NCBI RefSeq assembly: GCF_036013525.1
Contig: NZ_CP107853.1
Location: 6,696,001 to 6,760,000 of the forward strand
Origin: Nonomuraea sp. NBC_00507
GTDB taxonomy: Bacteria; Actinomycetota; Actinomycetes; Streptosporangiales; Streptosporangiaceae
Reading direction: 5' to 3'
DNA length: 64,000 bases
The translations under genes were made by a program, and so were the position numbers. Of this stretch, positions 61,164 to 64,000 are shown in pieces. The first letter of the stretch is position 1; each line of letters starts with the position of its first letter. The notes beneath the pieces were generated by a model. That model had not been told where the DNA came from, ran no database searches, and worked only from the letters and a program-made list of their open reading frames with translations.

Positions 61164-62576
61164 TCAGAAGACGCGCGAGGCAGCCTCGTCCCATGCGCCG
61201 GCGTCGCCGGAGGGCTCGTAGCGGCGCAGCGGCTCCGCCGCGGCCACCAGCGACCGCATCTCCGCCAGGTCGGAGACCAGCCCCGCCGCGCGCGCCTGCA
61301 CGAGCACGTTGCCGAACGTGGTCGCCTCCGCGGGACCGGCCACCACCGGCAGCCCGCAGGCGTCCGCGGTCAGCCGGCACAGCAGCTCGTTGCGGGACCC
61401 GCCGCCCACCAGGTGCACGACCTCCACGTCGCGCCCCGACAGCTCGACGGCCTGCCGGATGGCCTGCCGGTGCCCGAGCGCCAGGCTCTCCAGCACGCAC
61501 CGCACGTACGCCGCCGGGGTGGCCGGCGGTCGCTGCCCGGTGCGGCGGCACTCGGCCGCGATCCTGGCCGGCATGTCGCCCGGCGGCAGGAACACCGGCT
61601 CGTCCGGGTTGACCACGGCCGCGAACGGCCGCTCGCCCGCCGCCGCCTTCAGCAGATCGCCCAGGTCGGAGCCGGGCCAGGCGCGCAGGCACTCCTGCAG
61701 CAGCCACAGCCCCATGACGTTGCGCAGGTAGCGGACGGTGCCGTCGATGCCGGCCTCGTTGGTGAAGTTCGCGGCGCGGCTGTCCGGCGTCAGCACCGGA
61801 CCCGGCAGCTCCACCCCGGCCAGTGACCACGTGCCGCAGGAGACGTACGCGAACGCCGGCCCGGTGGCGGGCACCGCGACCACGGCCGAGGCCGTGTCGT
61901 GCGAGCCCACCGCTCTGACCGGCGCCGACCAGCCGATCTCGGCGGCCACGTCCCGGCGCAGCCCGCCGACCGCCTCGCCCGGCTGCCGCAGCGGCGGGAA
62001 GATCCCGGACGGCAGCCCCAGCCGCTCGATCAGCGGGGTCGCCCACGTCCTGGTGCGCACGTCGAGCAGGCCCGTCGTCGAGGCGTTGGTCACCTCCGCG
62101 CCCAGCTCGCCGGTCAGCCAATAGCCGAGCAGGTCGGGGATCAGCAGCATCGTGGCCGCCTGGTCCAGCCGGTCGGCCAGCAGCTGGTAGATCGTGTTGA
62201 ACGGCAGCACCTGCAGCCCGGACACCTCATACAGCGCCTCGGCGCCGACCTCTTCGGCCACCCGCTCGGCCACGCCCTGCGTGCGGTCGTCGCGATAGTG
62301 CACCGGGTTGCCCAGCAGCGCGCCGGACTCGTCCAGCAGCCCGTAGTCGACCGCCCACGAGTCCACGCCGATCGACGACACCGGGCCCGCGGCACGCAGG
62401 CCCGCCAGGATCTCGCGATAAAGGCCGAGGATGTCCCAGTAGAGGCGGCCGGCCACGCGCACCGGGCCGTTGGGGAAACGATGCGCCTCGGTCAGCTTCA
62501 ACCCGTCGGACAGATCGGCCAGCATCACCCGGCCACTGGAAGCTCCGAGGTCCACGGCGGCGAAACGGCGGCTCAT
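61164..62576 (-). CDS. rhaB: Rhamnulokinase-like FGGY sugar kinase
   Basis: 470 residues of the FGGY family. AVDLGASSGRVMLADL, DSWAVDYGLLDESGALLGNPVHYRD (with the catalytic Asp), TNASTTGLLDV and HLVGGGSRNELLC are rhamnulokinase-like. It would phosphorylate L-rhamnulose, or a related ketose, in the cytoplasm. The ATG is inside the ATGA overlap with the LacI gene (62573-62576), so the regulator and kinase share one transcript. Other rhamnose genes are not in the window, so the substrate remains probable rather than certain. Confidence 0.85.
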   Translation of the reverse strand: MSRRFAAVDLGASSGRVMLADLSDGLKLTEAHRFPNGPVRVAGRLYWDILGLYREILAGLRAAGPVSSIGVDSWAVDYGLLDESGALLGNPVHYRDDRTQGVAERVAEEVGAEALYEVSGLQVLPFNTIYQLLADRLDQAATMLLIPDLLGYWLTGELGAEVTNASTTGLLDVRTRTWATPLIERLGLPSGIFPPLRQPGEAVGGLRRDVAAEIGWSAPVRAVGSHDTASAVVAVPATGPAFAYVSCGTWSLAGVELPGPVLTPDSRAANFTNEAGIDGTVRYLRNVMGLWLLQECLRAWPGSDLGDLLKAAAGERPFAAVVNPDEPVFLPPGDMPARIAAECRRTGQRPPATPAAYVRCVLESLALGHRQAIRQAVELSGRDVEVVHLVGGGSRNELLCRLTADACGLPVVAGPAEATTFGNVLVQARAAGLVSDLAEMRSLVAAAEPLRRYEPSGDAGAWDEAASRVF

Positions 62577-63577
62577 TGGGTCGACTCCCTGGCGACCAGC
62601 TCCGGCTGGAACATGATGTGCTGGTGGGCGTGCGTCTCGGGGTTGTCGCACTCGTCGAGCAGCAGCTCGGTGGCGATGCGGCCGAGCTGATAGGTGGGCT
62701 GGCGCATCGAGCTCAGCGACACCGTCGAGGCGGCGGCGAACTCGATGTCGTCGTAGCCCATCAGCGCCACGTCCTCGGGCACCCGCACCCCGGAGCGGAG
62801 CAGAGCCCGCAGCATGCCGAGCGCGAGCAGGTCGTTGGCGCAGAACACGGCCTCCGGCAGGGGGCCGCCGGCCATCAGCTCGGCGGCCGCCTTCTCGCCC
62901 GCGCGGGCCGTCATCGTCGCGACCTCCACCACCCGCAGCTCGCCGGCGTCGAGCCCGACGGCCCGCATGGCCGCCTTGGCGCCCTCACGGCGCTCCACGC
63001 ACTGCCTGATCGTCAGCGGTCCGGTGATGTAGGCGATGCTGCGCGCACCCTTGGACAGCAGGTGCGCGACGGCGGCGCGGCCGCCCGCCACGTCGTCCAC
63101 GGCGACGGCGCACTGGTCGGGCCGGTGCGCCGGGTGGTCGACCAGCACCACGCTGATGTTGTGCTCGCGCATCCGGTCGAGTCTGGCCGGGTCCTCGCCG
63201 GACGGGGTGATCAGCACGCCGCGCACCCGGTGCTCGGCCAGCACCCGCAGGTTGCGGTCCTCCTTGTCCTGCGAGCCCGCCGAGTTGCCCAGGATGACGG
63301 CGTAGCCCAGCTCGCTGGCCACGTCCTCGACCCCGGCGGCGACCTCCGTGAAGAACGGGTTGCCGATGTCGATCACGCTCAGGCCGATCGTCCTGCTGTG
63401 CCCGGCACGCAGCGTCGAGGCCGAGCCGTGCCGGACGAAGCCCAGCTCGCTGATCGCCGCCTCCACCCGCTCCCGCGTGGCGGGAGCGACTTTGCCTGGC
63501 CGGTTCAGTACGTTGGAGACCGTGCCGGGGGAGACGCCGGCGTGCGCGGCGACGTCCTTAATGCTGACCATGGCCAT
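62573..63577 (-). CDS. LacI-family transcriptional repressor
   Basis: 334 residues from ATG 63577. The helix-turn-helix VSIKDVAAHAGVSPGTVSNVLNRPGKVAPATRERVEAAI is complete, with the hinge helix near 48-60 (STLRAGHSRTIGLSV after it), followed by a periplasmic-binding-protein-like sensor. ATG 63571 is six bases downstream and also plausible; TTG 63586 is disfavoured. It probably controls its own rhaB-containing transcript and the divergent beta-galactosidase gene through operators in the 350-base gap. Confidence 0.9.
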   Translation of the reverse strand: MAMVSIKDVAAHAGVSPGTVSNVLNRPGKVAPATRERVEAAISELGFVRHGSASTLRAGHSRTIGLSVIDIGNPFFTEVAAGVEDVASELGYAVILGNSAGSQDKEDRNLRVLAEHRVRGVLITPSGEDPARLDRMREHNISVVLVDHPAHRPDQCAVAVDDVAGGRAAVAHLLSKGARSIAYITGPLTIRQCVERREGAKAAMRAVGLDAGELRVVEVATMTARAGEKAAAELMAGGPLPEAVFCANDLLALGMLRALLRSGVRVPEDVALMGYDDIEFAAASTVSLSSMRQPTYQLGRIATELLLDECDNPETHAHQHIMFQPELVARESTQ

Positions 63578-63929
63578 GGGGCCCAATTAAAACGTACAAA
63601 CGCACAGGACGCCACATGGCCGCCCCTACATCGCCCGGTCCAGGGGAACCAGGCGATGGCTGCGGCGCGCCCTCCTGGCAGGTCCTGGCGACGGCCGGGC
63701 GAAGCTGCCGCCTAAAGCATTGAATCGGTTCACCCGGAGCGATGCCTGCGGGCGCACGAGGAGTGGTGGGGAAGACGGCGGCGACAGTGATTTCTTACGC
63801 CCTGACCTGGAGCTACGCTCTCACGCTGGCGTAAAGGTCTTGTGCGGCAGGCGCGAGGAACGTTTTAATCCCCCGTACACGCAGGCGTAACAAGCTGTGA
63901 GCGCTAACAGTTACTCGAAAGGCAGGCTC
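63578..63929. promoter_or_regulatory. Divergent control region between the LacI and beta-galactosidase genes
   Basis: No gene in about 350 bases, but several candidate sites: ATTAAAACGT (63586-63595) and its exact reverse complement ACGTTTTAAT (63860-63869) near the two ends; TGAATCGGTTCA (63721-63732), a LacI-type near-palindrome; TGTGAGCGCTAACA (63896-63909), a second one centred on AGCGCT; and GGCGTAA at 63838-63844 and 63884-63890 with TTACGCC inverted at 63795-63801. It probably holds both promoters and the operators. Confidence 0.55.
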
Positions 63930-64000
63930 ATGCCGGATGTCATCGCCTATGGCGGCGACTGGAATCCCGAGCAGTGGCCCGAGGAGACGTGGGAGCAGGA
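63930..64000 (+). CDS. GH42-type beta-galactosidase, N-terminal part only
   Basis: Only 23 residues are in the window: MPDVIAYGGDWNPEQWPEE and a few more. The YGGDxNPEQWPEE signature is diagnostic of the start of glycoside hydrolase family 42, which removes terminal beta-galactose. GAAAGGCAGG provides the ribosome site a few bases upstream. The rest of the gene lies beyond the window. It is divergent from the LacI-rhaB pair. Confidence 0.8.
   Translation, partial: MPDVIAYGGDWNPEQWPEETWEQ

Noticed and set aside
57125..61612. 1,495-codon open frame on the + strand over the formate dehydrogenase genes
   Set aside because: It is antisense to three clearly recognised genes, has no domain, and is rich in Arg, Gly and Val as expected for a shadow frame in GC-rich DNA.

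Overview
The window is high-GC DNA from an actinomycete. The gene order of the first 24 kb, the strong G/C preference at third codon positions, frequent GTG starts and a mycothiol-dependent enzyme family suggest Streptosporangiales (Nonomuraea-like). This is inferred from gene order and protein character, not from a database search.

Bases 1 to about 24,000 are a conserved housekeeping stretch, mostly on the + strand: an MBL hydrolase, hisS, aspS, a membrane-anchored cyclophilin, a DUF2231 membrane protein, rarA, an MpaB/DUF2236 protein, two small proteins, alaS, ruvX, two tandem mltG genes, aroE, a VapBC-type toxin-antitoxin pair on the - strand, infC-rpmI-rplT, an RNA methyltransferase, an orphan histidine kinase and pheS-pheT. 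Many pairs overlap by 1 to 4 bases. infC appears to begin at an ATC codon and to follow a transcription attenuator.

Bases 24,000 to 36,250 are accessory and metabolic: a frameshifted Uma2-like gene, a possible IS200/IS605 relic, a phosphoesterase, an MFS exporter, an acyl-CoA synthetase under a TetR-like palindrome, a secreted GH10 xylanase with FnIII and CBM2 modules, a mycothiol-dependent enzyme, and a two-gene cassette joining a PNKP-like polynucleotide kinase to a Thg1-like 3'-5' nucleotidyltransferase. That cassette is the strongest candidate for an undescribed system: the kinase would make the 5'-phosphate that the Thg1 protein needs. A CoA ligase/VOC pair follows.

Bases 36,250 to 64,000 hold uptake and catabolic units: a sugar ABC operon (no ATPase) with a divergent ROK regulator, a 1,234-residue secreted subtilase, a tightly coupled muropeptide-recycling operon (Dpp-type ABC transporter, anmK, serine hydrolase) with a divergent MurR/RpiR regulator, a sulfotransferase next to a secreted sulfatase, a three-subunit formate dehydrogenase operon with an extra 37-residue membrane protein, and a LacI-rhamnulokinase pair divergent from a GH42 beta-galactosidase cut by the window edge. 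No rRNA, tRNA or CRISPR array was seen.
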